This document shows, in pieces, positions 42,495 through 50,829 of a DNA stretch of 64,000 bases (positions within the stretch are counted from its first letter, which is position 1; the number at the start of each line of letters is the position of its first letter). A program made the position numbers and the translations under genes. The notes under the pieces are model-generated. The model saw nothing but the letters and a program-made list of their open reading frames with translations. It made no database searches and was not told the origin of the DNA. The stretch lies in the NCBI GenBank assembly GCA_002307725.1, contig DBUB01000007.1, forward strand, positions 49,931-113,930, given 5' to 3'. The DNA is from Alphaproteobacteria bacterium UBA1301 (GTDB lineage Bacteria; Pseudomonadota; Alphaproteobacteria; Micropepsales; Micropepsaceae).

Positions 42495-43700
42495 TTACTC
42501 GTGCCTCAAGGCTTCGATCGGGTCCATGCGGGCGGCCCGGCGGGCTGGGAAAAAGCCGAAAGCGACGCCGACCACCGCCGAGAATAGCACCGCGATGAAG
42601 ACGATGCCGGGCTGGAAGACGAAAGGCAGGTTGAGGGCAGCGCACCCGGCCGCCGCCCCGCTCATGCCCAAAATGATACCGACGATGCCGCCGAGGGCCG
42701 ACAGCACCACCGCCTCGATCAGGAACTGTAACAGCACGTCGCGCTCCCGCGCCCCGATGGCCAGGCGAATGCCGATTTCGCGGGTGCGCTCAGTCACCGA
42801 CACCAGCATGATGTTCATGATGCCGATGCCCCCGACCAGAAGGCTCACCGCCGCGATGGCCGCCAGGAACGCGGTGAGGACGCCGGTGATGCTCGACAGC
42901 ATGTTGCCGATTTCGCGCAGATCCTGGACGTCGAAATTGTTCTTCTGGTTGGCGGTGAGATGGCGCCGCGTCCGCATCAATTGGTTGATCTGCTCCTTGG
43001 CGCGCGGGGTGGCGGCCTCGCTCTGCACCGCGACCATGATGTCGCCGACATAGATGTTGCCGATCAGCCGGCGCTGGACGGTGCGGATCGGCATGATGAC
43101 GTAATTGTCCTGGTCCTGGCCGAAGGTGTTGCGGCCCTTGGCTTGCAGAAGGCCGACCACATCGCAGGTGATCTTGTTGAGGCGGATGCGCTGGCCGATC
43201 GGGTCCTGGGCGCCGAACAACTCATGGCGCACGGTTTCGCCAATGACGCAGACCGATCTGCCGGTGCGATCTTCGGCTTCGTTGAAGCGGCGGCCCGAGA
43301 CGATGTTCCAACTACGGGCGTCGAACCAATTGGTGGTGGCGCCGGTGACGCTGGTGGTTTTGCTGCGGTTGCCTAGGATCGCCGAGGCGCTGGTATCGAC
43401 CTCCGGCACCACTTCCGCCAAGCTCATCACCTCGCGCCGCAGCGCGTCGGCGTCGCTGATCTGGAACGCCGGGGCCTGGGTGGGAGGTCCGCCTTCGCCA
43501 CGCGTGCCGGGCGTGACGAACAACAGGTTCTTGCCGATCGAAGAGACCGTGTTGGTGATGGAAGCGGTGGCGCCATTGCCGAGCGTCACCATGGCGATCA
43601 CCGCGCCGACGCCGATGATGATACCGAGTGTTGTCAGGGCCGCGCGCATCAGATTGTTGCGGATTTCGCGAAGCGCCAGGATAAGGGCGTTGCCGATCAT
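42495..43700 (-). CDS. MacB-like ABC permease
   Basis: A 401-residue MacB-type permease: an N-terminal helix after ALREIRNNLMRAALTTLGII, a periplasmic MacB_PCD domain (about 50-270), and three C-terminal helices with VSVTERTREIGIRLAIGARE, the FtsX coupling motif. Unlike MacB itself, the ATPase is encoded separately, overlapping it upstream by ATGA. With the MacA-like adaptor it should form an efflux pump for macrolides, peptides or lipids together with an outer-membrane channel encoded elsewhere. The cargo is unknown. Confidence 0.9.
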   Translation of the reverse strand: MIGNALILALREIRNNLMRAALTTLGIIIGVGAVIAMVTLGNGATASITNTVSSIGKNLLFVTPGTRGEGGPPTQAPAFQISDADALRREVMSLAEVVPEVDTSASAILGNRSKTTSVTGATTNWFDARSWNIVSGRRFNEAEDRTGRSVCVIGETVRHELFGAQDPIGQRIRLNKITCDVVGLLQAKGRNTFGQDQDNYVIMPIRTVQRRLIGNIYVGDIMVAVQSEAATPRAKEQINQLMRTRRHLTANQKNNFDVQDLREIGNMLSSITGVLTAFLAAIAAVSLLVGGIGIMNIMLVSVTERTREIGIRLAIGARERDVLLQFLIEAVVLSALGGIVGIILGMSGAAAGCAALNLPFVFQPGIVFIAVLFSAVVGVAFGFFPARRAARMDPIEALRHE

Positions 43701-44416
43701 GCTGTGCCTCCGCTACCCGCAAAGGCCCCAGATCCGCTGTCGGAGTGAATTTTGCCGTCGCGGAAGCGCACCTGCCGCTTGGCGTATCTGGCGACGTCTT
43801 CTTCGTGGGTGACCAGCACGATGGTGATGCCGCGTTCGTCGTTGAGCCGGCGCAGCAGACTCATGATCTCGTTGCTCATCGCGGTGTCGAGGTTGCCGGT
43901 GGGTTCGTCGGCGAACACCACCGCCGGGTCGCTGACCAGGGCGCGAGCGATGGCGACGCGCTGCTGCTGGCCGCCGGAAAGCTGCGCTGCGGTGTGATGG
44001 CCGCGTTCAGCAAGGCCGACCTGGCCCAAAGCGATCGCCGCGCGCTTGTGGCGCTCGCTGCGCTTCATGCCGCGATAGATCAGCGGCAGTTCGAGGTTTT
44101 CGATCGCCGTCGTGCGCTTGAGCAGATTGAAGCCCTGGAAGACGAAGCCGATGTAGTAGCGCCTGAGCATGGCGCGCTCGTCACGGCTCATTGAGCCAAC
44201 ATCGGAACCCTGGAACAGGTAATGGCCGGAGGTTGGTGCATCGAGGCAGCCGAGGATGTTCATCGCCGTCGACTTGCCCGAGCCAGAGGGGCCCATCACC
44301 GCCACGAATTCGTGCGCGTGGATGGTGAGATTGATGCCCGCCAGCGCAGCGACGGTGGCTTCGCCTTCACCATAGATTTTGGTGACGTCTCTGAGTTCGA
44401 TCAGTGGGTCGCTCAT
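43697..44416 (-). CDS. MacB/LolD-like ABC ATPase
   Basis: About 239 residues. Walker A GPSGSGKSTAMNILGCLD, signature LSGGQQQRVAIARAL, Walker B VVFADEPTGNLDT, and H-loop VLVTHEEDVA mark a typical LolD/MacB ATPase. The ATG at 44416 shares one base with the stop of the MacA-like gene (TGATG). It powers the permease at 42495-43700. The three genes are tightly coupled in the order adaptor, ATPase, permease. Confidence 0.92.
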   Translation of the reverse strand: MSDPLIELRDVTKIYGEGEATVAALAGINLTIHAHEFVAVMGPSGSGKSTAMNILGCLDAPTSGHYLFQGSDVGSMSRDERAMLRRYYIGFVFQGFNLLKRTTAIENLELPLIYRGMKRSERHKRAAIALGQVGLAERGHHTAAQLSGGQQQRVAIARALVSDPAVVFADEPTGNLDTAMSNEIMSLLRRLNDERGITIVLVTHEEDVARYAKRQVRFRDGKIHSDSGSGAFAGSGGTA

Positions 44417-45621
44417 CAACCGCTCACGGTGACCGAGGCGCCACTGCCGGCGGCTTTGCTGTCGGTGATCACTTTGTCGCCGGGCTGAAGGTCGCCGCGG
44501 AGAACTTGCGTCGCATGGCCGTCAGTGCCGCCGAGCTTCAGGTCATGTGGCTTCAGCTTGCCGTTTTGGATGGTCCAGACACGTCCGAGGCCGACACCAA
44601 CCGGTGCTGCCGGGATTCCGGAGGTCTGGTTGGCTGGCGGTACGAAGCGCAGCGCGGCGTTGGGAACCAGGATGCTTTGCGACAGCGTGCCGGTGATGAT
44701 TTCCGCGGTTGCCGTCATGCCCGGCTTGAGCAGGAGCTTGGTGTTGTCGACCAGCAGGATGCCCTTGTAGGTCACCACGTTCGACACCGTGGTTGAATTG
44801 GTGCGGACTTGGATCAGCTTGGCGGTGAATTTCTTGTCGACATAGGCGCCGACCGTGAATTCGGCGTGCTGACCGGCCTTGACCGTACCGACGTCGGCTT
44901 CATCGATATCGACGTCGAGTTCCATCTGGGTGAGGTCGCTGGCGATGGTGAACAGCACCGGAGTGGAGAAAGAGGCCGCCACCGTCTGGCCCTTGGAGAC
45001 CTTGCGGTCGAGCACGACGCCGTCGATCGGGGCGTAGATGGCGCATTTCTGCAAGGCGGATTCATACTGCTGCACGACGGCTGCGTATTGTGCCACGGCG
45101 GCTTTGGCGCGCAGGTAGTCGCCCTTGGCGGTGTCGTAATCCTGCTGCGAGATGTCGCCGGTTTTGATCAGCGCCGCGTAGCGCTTCGCCTTGGTTTTGG
45201 TCTGGACCAGGGTCGCCTGCTGCTGCATCAGCGTGGCGCTCGCTTGGTCGAGCTGGGCCTGGATCTGATCGGTGTTGATCTGGGCGAGCTTCTGGCCCTT
45301 CGTCACATGGTCGTTGTAGTCGACATAGAGTTCGTCGATGCGGCCCGACTCTTCGGAGCCAACGTCGACCGACACCCTTGGCGCCAGCGTGCCGGTAGCG
45401 CTGATCGACAGCGTCAGGCTGCCTTTGCCGACCGGCTGGAATTCGTAACTCGGTTTGGGCTTGTTGATTATTCCCCAGACGACGACAAGGACGATGATGA
45501 GGGCGATGCCGCCGGCCGACCACATCCACGGGCGGATTTGCCGTTTGGGTTTGGAAGGCTTCAGCCTCAGGCGTTCGCCGATGGCAGAACCGGATTCCGA
45601 TTCCCTGTATTGGTCGTTCAA
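44416..45621 (-). CDS. MacA-like periplasmic adaptor (RND/HlyD type)
   Basis: A 401-residue membrane fusion protein. It has an N-terminal anchor helix (WSAGGIALIIVLVVVWGII), a lipoyl half-domain beginning GTLAPRVSVDVGSEESGRID, an alpha-helical hairpin (about 100-180), the second lipoyl half (CAIYAPIDGVVLDRKVSKGQ), and beta-barrel and membrane-proximal domains. It bridges the inner-membrane pump to an outer-membrane channel. I choose a TTG start at 45621 because GGAGGGGG lies five bases upstream; the frame is open to an ATG at 45762, but that part does not resemble an adaptor. Confidence 0.88.
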   Translation of the reverse strand: MNDQYRESESGSAIGERLRLKPSKPKRQIRPWMWSAGGIALIIVLVVVWGIINKPKPSYEFQPVGKGSLTLSISATGTLAPRVSVDVGSEESGRIDELYVDYNDHVTKGQKLAQINTDQIQAQLDQASATLMQQQATLVQTKTKAKRYAALIKTGDISQQDYDTAKGDYLRAKAAVAQYAAVVQQYESALQKCAIYAPIDGVVLDRKVSKGQTVAASFSTPVLFTIASDLTQMELDVDIDEADVGTVKAGQHAEFTVGAYVDKKFTAKLIQVRTNSTTVSNVVTYKGILLVDNTKLLLKPGMTATAEIITGTLSQSILVPNAALRFVPPANQTSGIPAAPVGVGLGRVWTIQNGKLKPHDLKLGGTDGHATQVLRGDLQPGDKVITDSKAAGSGASVTVSG

Positions 45622-45822
45622 AGCCCCCTCCGAATGCGGCACGCCCCACGAGATAGGGAGCGTCAAGCGATAATTTAAGTCCCCCACGTCATTTTTGTGG
45701 CCGCCGCGGCCATTTGCCGGGGGAGGGTATGATTGGTTAACGTGATGGGTGGCGTTAACCAATTGTTACATACGTTCCAGATTAGCCGTGGGCACAGTCA
45801 CACGTTAGGCAATAGAGAGTTG

Positions 45823-45885
45823 ATGAATGGCAAAATCGGCAACGGTCCAGGGGCTGACCGGGGTCGCGGGGGAGCAATGTCTTGA
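45823..45885 (+). other. Short leader frame overlapping the next start
   Basis: An ATG at 45823 opens a 20-codon frame whose TGA (45883-45885) overlaps the TTG start of the 389-residue protein. A GAGAG lies just before the ATG. It could couple translation of the downstream gene, or be chance. Confidence 0.25.
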
Positions 45886-47051
45886 GCCAAACGACAGTAT
45901 TCCGGGAACGCAAGGAAGTACGCAGCTTTCATAAGTTGCGGCGGGCGAGTTCGGGGCGGGTCCTCAATCTCATCAACCTTACCGATGCGGTTACCGCCGC
46001 GGGGGCGGCGGGCGACAAGCTCAAGCACACGGTTAAGCCGTTGTTCTACAATGCCACACTGAACTACACGATCCTGACCAAGCATAACCTCAGGGACAAC
46101 GAACGCGATTTGTTTGCGCGCCCGCTCCACGTCGCCACCAAGATCTTCATTCCGTTTGATCCCCAGCGCCTGGAAGTCGGCGGCCGCTCCTTCTTCATCG
46201 AGGAGTCCCAGTTCAAGGATCATATGCGCGAGCTGTTGCACCTCGACCTGGCGACCGGCGACAAGGAGGTGTTGCACGACATCAAAGTACTGGAAGCCTT
46301 GAGCCGCTCGCCGACGCTCGATCCGTTCATCGTCACCGAGTGCCTGCGCGCCGACGGCTTGCGCGTCGAGCCGGCCTTCTTCGCCGAAAGCTACGGACTC
46401 GTCACCAAATCCTCCGCCGACGTATTCGACGTGTTCAAGCCGCTGATCCAGAAGGCGCTGGGCAAGGTCGCTTCGCCCGAAGAGATGTCCCGCTTCGTCG
46501 ATCAGGTGTGGAACGTGACGGCAGCGACGGCCGACAATTTGTTTCTTGAAGCACTGCAAATTCCGCGTTCGGAATGGGCCAACGTCATTTTTGCTTGGAA
46601 GGCGCTGATCTATTACGACCTGATCTCGCGCGGCACCGGTGACCGTCTCAAGAAAGTGCTGACGGTTCTGCAAGGCACGACGCCGAAGATCCGCGCGTCC
46701 AGCGCCGATCTCGCCCATATTGGGGAACTGAAACGCGAACTGGCGCGCAACCTCTACAAGCTGCATGACGGCTCAACCGTCTACATCCGTGGCGCCTTGA
46801 AGCGGCTGGTCGCGGCCATCATCAACGAGTCGGGGACGGCGGGCGCGTCGGAGATCTCGGAGTCGCTGCGCGACATGGCGCAAAACATTTCCTCCGTGGG
46901 CATGAATGTCGTGCTGTTCGACCAGGTGACGGGCTACTTCCTGTATCTTTATCCCAAACCGACGAACAACCTCGTCGATCCCGAGGATCTCGAGTGCGAA
47001 CTCGCCAACTTGTGCGAGATCGTCGAACTGCGCGACGGCGACGTGCACTAA
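45882..47051 (+). CDS. Unknown 389-residue cytosolic protein
   Basis: I do not recognise this protein. It has no signal peptide and no membrane span, and looks mainly helical with charged surfaces: FRERKEVRSFHKLRRASSGR at the start, then LFARPLHVATKIFIPFDPQR, WANVIFAWKALIYYDLISRG and LYKLHDGSTVYIRGALKRLV. The start is TTG, supported by GGGGGAG eight bases upstream. The coding frame is clean, with normal codon use for the region. It is divergent from the efflux operon and convergent with the Lrp gene, overlapping that stop by four bases. Confidence 0.8.
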   Translation: MSQTTVFRERKEVRSFHKLRRASSGRVLNLINLTDAVTAAGAAGDKLKHTVKPLFYNATLNYTILTKHNLRDNERDLFARPLHVATKIFIPFDPQRLEVGGRSFFIEESQFKDHMRELLHLDLATGDKEVLHDIKVLEALSRSPTLDPFIVTECLRADGLRVEPAFFAESYGLVTKSSADVFDVFKPLIQKALGKVASPEEMSRFVDQVWNVTAATADNLFLEALQIPRSEWANVIFAWKALIYYDLISRGTGDRLKKVLTVLQGTTPKIRASSADLAHIGELKRELARNLYKLHDGSTVYIRGALKRLVAAIINESGTAGASEISESLRDMAQNISSVGMNVVLFDQVTGYFLYLYPKPTNNLVDPEDLECELANLCEIVELRDGDVH

Positions 47052-47470
47052 AAATTATAGCTCGACAGCAGCAGGCTGGTCTCCGACGCCGTGACGCCGG
47101 TGATCTGGCGGATGCGGTGCAGCACGCGATCAAATTCTTGCAGGTTCTCGGTCGCCAGCTCGATCACCATGTCCCAGCGGCCGTTGGTGGTGTGCACCGC
47201 GCGCACCTCGGGGAACTTGCGCAGAACTTCGAGGATACGGTCGGAGCGTTCGCCTTCCACCCCGATCATCATGGTGGCGCGGATGCGCGGGATGCCGGCG
47301 TCGGGCTTGGCCCGCACCGTGAAGCCTTCGATGGTGCCGCGTTCGATCAACCGGGTGATGCGGTTCTGCACCGTGCCGCGGCTGACCCCTAGCTTTTTGG
47401 CCAGCGTCGCCACCGGCAGACGGGCGTTGTCGCGGAGCAGGCTGATGAGGTGGCGGTCGGTGTCGTCCAT
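47048..47470 (-). CDS. Lrp/AsnC family transcriptional regulator
   Basis: A 140-residue Lrp/AsnC regulator. The N-terminal helix-turn-helix is MDDTDRHLISLLRDNARL followed by LGVSRGTVQNRITRLIERG; the C-terminal RAM domain has VRAVHTTNGRWDMVIELA. Such proteins sense amino acids as octamers. It is divergent from an arginine-dihydrolase-like gene and rocD, so it probably controls arginine/ornithine breakdown, as Lrp-type regulators often do for the neighbouring catabolic gene. ATG at 47470 fits the family N-terminus; longer starts upstream are less likely. Confidence 0.9.
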   Translation of the reverse strand: MDDTDRHLISLLRDNARLPVATLAKKLGVSRGTVQNRITRLIERGTIEGFTVRAKPDAGIPRIRATMMIGVEGERSDRILEVLRKFPEVRAVHTTNGRWDMVIELATENLQEFDRVLHRIRQITGVTASETSLLLSSYNF

Positions 47471-47601
47471 GGTTCTTGCCAAAATGACAGTACGGACTTC
47501 CATAATGACATATATTCCGCCATTTCTAAACACCATGCTGTCTTTTTGTTAGCTTCCGCCTCGTTCATGCTCATGGGTGAAAAAATGGCAGTGAGCGTGA
47601 A

Positions 47602-48540
47602 ATGGCCTTTAAGCCCAAGCTGATGATGGTGGACCCGTCGCATTTCGAGGTCTCCTACGTGATCAATCCTTGGATGAAGCCTGGGGCGTGGCACGCGGAC
47701 CCGGCTCGCCATTTGCGCGCCGCTCAGAGCGCCTCCGCCGCGCTGCAAGCGGCCCTGACCCATGCTGGGGCCGAGGTCCTGATGGTGCCGGGTGCGCCCG
47801 GGCTGCCCGACATGGTCTTTCCCGCCAACGCCGCTGTGGTGCTCGACCGCCGTGTCCTCGTCGCCCGTTTTGCCTGCGCTGAACGCCGGGGCGAAGAGGC
47901 GCTGTTCCTCAAACAGTTCCGCGCGCTGCAAGCGCACGGGACCCTTGATGCGGTGGTGCAATATCCCGAAGGCATCTTTCAGGAAGGCGCTGGCGATTGC
48001 ATCTGGGACGACACCCGGCAGCACTTCTGGGCCGGTTACGGCCAGCGTTCGGCGAAAGCATCGCTGCAGGTGACGGAAGACTTCTTCAACGTGCCGGTGG
48101 TGCCGCTGGAGCTGGTCAGCCCCCGCTTTTATCACCTCGATACCTGCTTCCTGGTCTTGTCGGGCGGCGAGATTCTCTATTACCCGCCGGCGTTTTCCGC
48201 CGAGGGGCGCGCCACCATCGAGAGCCTCGCGGGCAAAGAGAACATCTTGGAAGCCACCGACGAAGACGCGGCCGGATTCTGCGTCAACGCGGTGAATTTC
48301 GGGCGCGAGATCATCATGGCCCGGCCACCGCGCGCGCTGGTGGAGCGTCTGGAAGAACGCGGCTATCGCGTCACCGGCGTTGACCTCGATCCGTTCATCC
48401 TTTCGGGCGGCGGCGCCTATTGCATGACGCTGCGGCTCAATCGCGCCAGAGCGGTTTCAGGAAAAGTGGAAACCGGTTTTCCGTCCGAAACCGCGACCAC
48501 TCAAGAATCCGCAGCGGCTGAGAGAGCTGCTGCCGAATAG
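47602..48540 (+). CDS. Arginine dihydrolase/deiminase-like guanidino-group hydrolase
   Basis: A 312-residue enzyme of the amidinotransferase/DDAH fold. The active-site Cys274 lies in SGGGAYCMTL, His178 in FYHLDTCF and Glu128 in EGAGDCIWD. The substrate loop is PDMVFPANAA: Asn76 stands where arginine deiminases have Asp, and an Asn here is, as I recall, a mark of arginine dihydrolases that give ornithine directly. Followed by rocD, an arginine to ornithine to glutamate semialdehyde route is likely. The last about 28 residues are encoded by a palindromic repeat and do not belong to the fold. DDAH activity is the main alternative. Confidence 0.8.
   Translation: MAFKPKLMMVDPSHFEVSYVINPWMKPGAWHADPARHLRAAQSASAALQAALTHAGAEVLMVPGAPGLPDMVFPANAAVVLDRRVLVARFACAERRGEEALFLKQFRALQAHGTLDAVVQYPEGIFQEGAGDCIWDDTRQHFWAGYGQRSAKASLQVTEDFFNVPVVPLELVSPRFYHLDTCFLVLSGGEILYYPPAFSAEGRATIESLAGKENILEATDEDAAGFCVNAVNFGREIIMARPPRALVERLEERGYRVTGVDLDPFILSGGGAYCMTLRLNRARAVSGKVETGFPSETATTQESAAAERAAAE
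48451..48494. repeat. Nested palindromic repeat inside a coding sequence, copy 2
   Basis: Outer arms GCGGTTTC/GAAACCGC enclose inner arms GGAAAA/TTTTCC. The inner part matches the copy at 32060-32100. It lies in frame in the 3' end of the arginine-dihydrolase-like gene and supplies residues such as AVSGKVETGFPSETA. Confidence 0.75.
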
Positions 48541-48561
48541 CTTATCCGCTGGGAGGATAAG

Positions 48562-49794
48562 ATGGACAAGCTGATCAACGCTCCTTTGCGCACGACCCAA
48601 GACTACATCGCCATCGAAGACGCCTTTGGTGCCTCCAACTACAAGCCGCTCGACGTCGTTCTCGCGCGCGGCGAGGGCGTTTATGTCTGGGATGTCGAAG
48701 GGCGGCGCTATCTCGATTGCTTGTCGTCCTATTCGGCGGTCAATCAGGGCCATTGCCACCCCAAGATCCTGGCGGCGCTGACCGAGCAGGCGCAGCGCCT
48801 CACGATCACCTCGCGCGCCTTCCGCAACGACCAGCTTGGCCTGTTCTACCAGGAACTTTGTGCGCTCACCCATTCGCACGAGATGCTGCCGATGAACTCC
48901 GGTGCCGAGGCGGTGGAGACGGCGCTGAAGGTGGCGCGCAAATGGGGCTATGAGGTCAAAGGCGTTGCCGAGGATCGCGCCGAAATCATCGTGGCGGCGG
49001 AGAACTTCCACGGCCGCACGCTGGCCATCGTCGGCTTCTCGACCGATCCCGTTTCGCGCCATGGCTTCGGCCCGTTTGCGCCCGGCTTCCGTATCGTGCC
49101 GTATGGCGATGCGGCGCGTCTTGAAGCGGCGATCACGGAAAATACGGTCGCCGTGTTGCTGGAGCCGATCCAGGGTGAGGCCGGCGTGATCATTCCGCCG
49201 CCCGGCTATTTGCAACGCGCGCGCGACCTCTGCACGCAACATCGTGTCATCCTGATCCTTGACGAAATCCAGACCGGCCTCGGGCGCACTGGCAAGCTGC
49301 TCGCCGAAGAGCATGACGGCATCGAAGCCGATCTCAGCTTGGTCGGCAAAGCGTTGTCGGGCGGCTTCTATCCGGTCTCGGCGGTGTTATCGAATCGCGA
49401 AGTGATGGATGTCTTGAAGCCGGGCGAGCACGGCTCGACCTTCGGCGGCAATCCGCTCGCTTGTGCGGTGGCGCGTGCCGCGCTGCGGGTTCTGATCGAA
49501 GAAGACATGATCGGCAATGCCGCGCGCCAGGGTGATTATCTTCTCGCTGCGCTGAAAGACATTCGCACCGATCGCATCAAAGAGGTGCGCGGCCGGGGAC
49601 TGATGATCGCTGTCGAATTGCAGCCCGATGCGGGCGGGGCGCGCCGCGCTGCCGAAGCCCTGATGCGCCGCGGCATCCTGTGCAAGGAAACCCACGGCAA
49701 CATCCTGCGTATCATGCCGCCACTAGTGATTACGCAGGACCAAATCGACGAAGCGCTGCCGCACTTTCGCGCGGTGCTGATGGGCGGCGATTAA
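48562..49794 (+). CDS. rocD: Ornithine aminotransferase
   Basis: A 410-residue class III PLP aminotransferase matching ornithine delta-aminotransferase. N-terminal NYKPLDVVLARGEGVYVWDV with CLSSYSAVNQGHCHPKI is diagnostic; PLP Lys263 is in SLVGKALSGGFYPVSA; the cofactor Asp lies in ILDEIQTGLGRTG. It converts ornithine and 2-oxoglutarate to glutamate-5-semialdehyde and glutamate. GGGAGGA precedes the ATG, and the upstream gene that should make ornithine ends 21 bases earlier. Its stop shares TTAA with the convergent gene. Confidence 0.95.
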   Translation: MDKLINAPLRTTQDYIAIEDAFGASNYKPLDVVLARGEGVYVWDVEGRRYLDCLSSYSAVNQGHCHPKILAALTEQAQRLTITSRAFRNDQLGLFYQELCALTHSHEMLPMNSGAEAVETALKVARKWGYEVKGVAEDRAEIIVAAENFHGRTLAIVGFSTDPVSRHGFGPFAPGFRIVPYGDAARLEAAITENTVAVLLEPIQGEAGVIIPPPGYLQRARDLCTQHRVILILDEIQTGLGRTGKLLAEEHDGIEADLSLVGKALSGGFYPVSAVLSNREVMDVLKPGEHGSTFGGNPLACAVARAALRVLIEEDMIGNAARQGDYLLAALKDIRTDRIKEVRGRGLMIAVELQPDAGGARRAAEALMRRGILCKETHGNILRIMPPLVITQDQIDEALPHFRAVLMGGD

Positions 49795-50180
49795 CGGCCG
49801 CTGCGTTCGGCATCGACCAGGCTTTGCCAACTCGGCAGGTCGTAGCGCCGGGCTTGCACGCGCGCGTAGATCGCCATGAACAGTCCGAACAGCGCGCCCG
49901 CCAGCAGCGCCACGACCGGCAGGATCGCCAGAACCATGCGCGGCGATGACGGCATGATAAAGACATAGAACAGGGCCATGGCGAGACCCCACATCACGCC
50001 GAAATAAATGCCGAGAAAAAGGACATTGAACCAGAAGCTGGCGAGGATCGGCGGCGGGATCATGATGCCCTTCCGCCAAGCAAGGCGTTGCAGCAGCGGC
50101 GCTTTGGTGGATGGGGTCACATCCACGTCTTTCAGCGCCTCCAGCACCCGCGCCAGCATGCCCGTATGATTTGCACTCAT
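49791..50180 (-). CDS. Small two-helix membrane protein (DUF6404-like)
   Basis: A 129-residue inner-membrane protein. A soluble N-terminus (MLARVLEALKDVDV, then STKAPLLQRLAWRKGIMIPP) leads into two or three hydrophobic segments, including FWFNVLFLGIYFGVMWGLAM and ILPVVALLAGALFGLFMAIY. The APLLxRLxWRxGIxIPPP pattern recalls DUF6404, whose function is unknown. The convergent rocD stop overlaps by four bases. It is probably a single-gene unit. Confidence 0.7.
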   Translation of the reverse strand: MSANHTGMLARVLEALKDVDVTPSTKAPLLQRLAWRKGIMIPPPILASFWFNVLFLGIYFGVMWGLAMALFYVFIMPSSPRMVLAILPVVALLAGALFGLFMAIYARVQARRYDLPSWQSLVDAERSGR

Positions 50181-50251
50181 CGCGTTTTCCCCGTCGCAAC
50201 CGCGGCCTATCCTATAACGCCGCCGCGCGCAGGGCTAGCAGGCGGCCACGC

Positions 50252-50785
50252 TCAGGCGAGGACGGGTTTCACGTCGCGCGGAACGTAGGCGCTGAAGATG
50301 ACGAGATGATCGACATGGTCGTCGCGGACGCCCAGCGGCAGGGTCACGCTTTCGGTATAGGCAAAGTTCGCGGCGATGTAGTCCTTGCCCGCCCAACCGC
50401 GCAGCGCGAACGGCGTGCCGCTTTGCTGGATATAGCGATAACCGGCGAACACCGGCGGGCCGAAGTCCGGCGACAAGGCCGCCATTTCTGACATGCGCCG
50501 GCCCTGAACGGGATGGGTATAAGCCGCGGCCTGGGCCTCGCCGACGAAGCGGTATTCGAAATCGGTGCCACCATCGACGACCCTGAGCAGGATCATATGG
50601 CGTTGAAACGGCACCAGCGCCCGCGGCGCAAGATCGTCGCGCGCCGGAAAGCGCCGCGCCCCGCACAGCGAACGCCAATACGCGACCGCGTGGCACACCA
50701 GCGGGTTTTCGAGATCGTCCAGCGCCACCGGCTCGAATGAGGTGACCTCGGAGTAATCGAGGGTGTGGTGAGAATGAGAAGCCAT
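50252..50785 (-). CDS. PAS-domain protein (PAS_5/DUF1457 type)
   Basis: A 177-residue cytosolic protein with one PAS fold: NPLVCHAVAYWRSLCGARRF and PARDDLAP at the N-terminus, then VDGGTDFEYRFVGEAQAAAY. This is the layout of alphaproteobacterial PAS_5 proteins (DUF1457), which have no output domain and are of unknown role. The ATG at 50785 (ASHSHHTL) is chosen; a TTG-started longer frame begins at 50821. The gene follows the GT87 gene closely on the same strand. Confidence 0.75.
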   Translation of the reverse strand: MASHSHHTLDYSEVTSFEPVALDDLENPLVCHAVAYWRSLCGARRFPARDDLAPRALVPFQRHMILLRVVDGGTDFEYRFVGEAQAAAYTHPVQGRRMSEMAALSPDFGPPVFAGYRYIQQSGTPFALRGWAGKDYIAANFAYTESVTLPLGVRDDHVDHLVIFSAYVPRDVKPVLA

Positions 50786-50829
50786 GCGCCGGTTTTTCGG
50801 CGATCCCGCCCGCAAAAACAAGCACCCAT

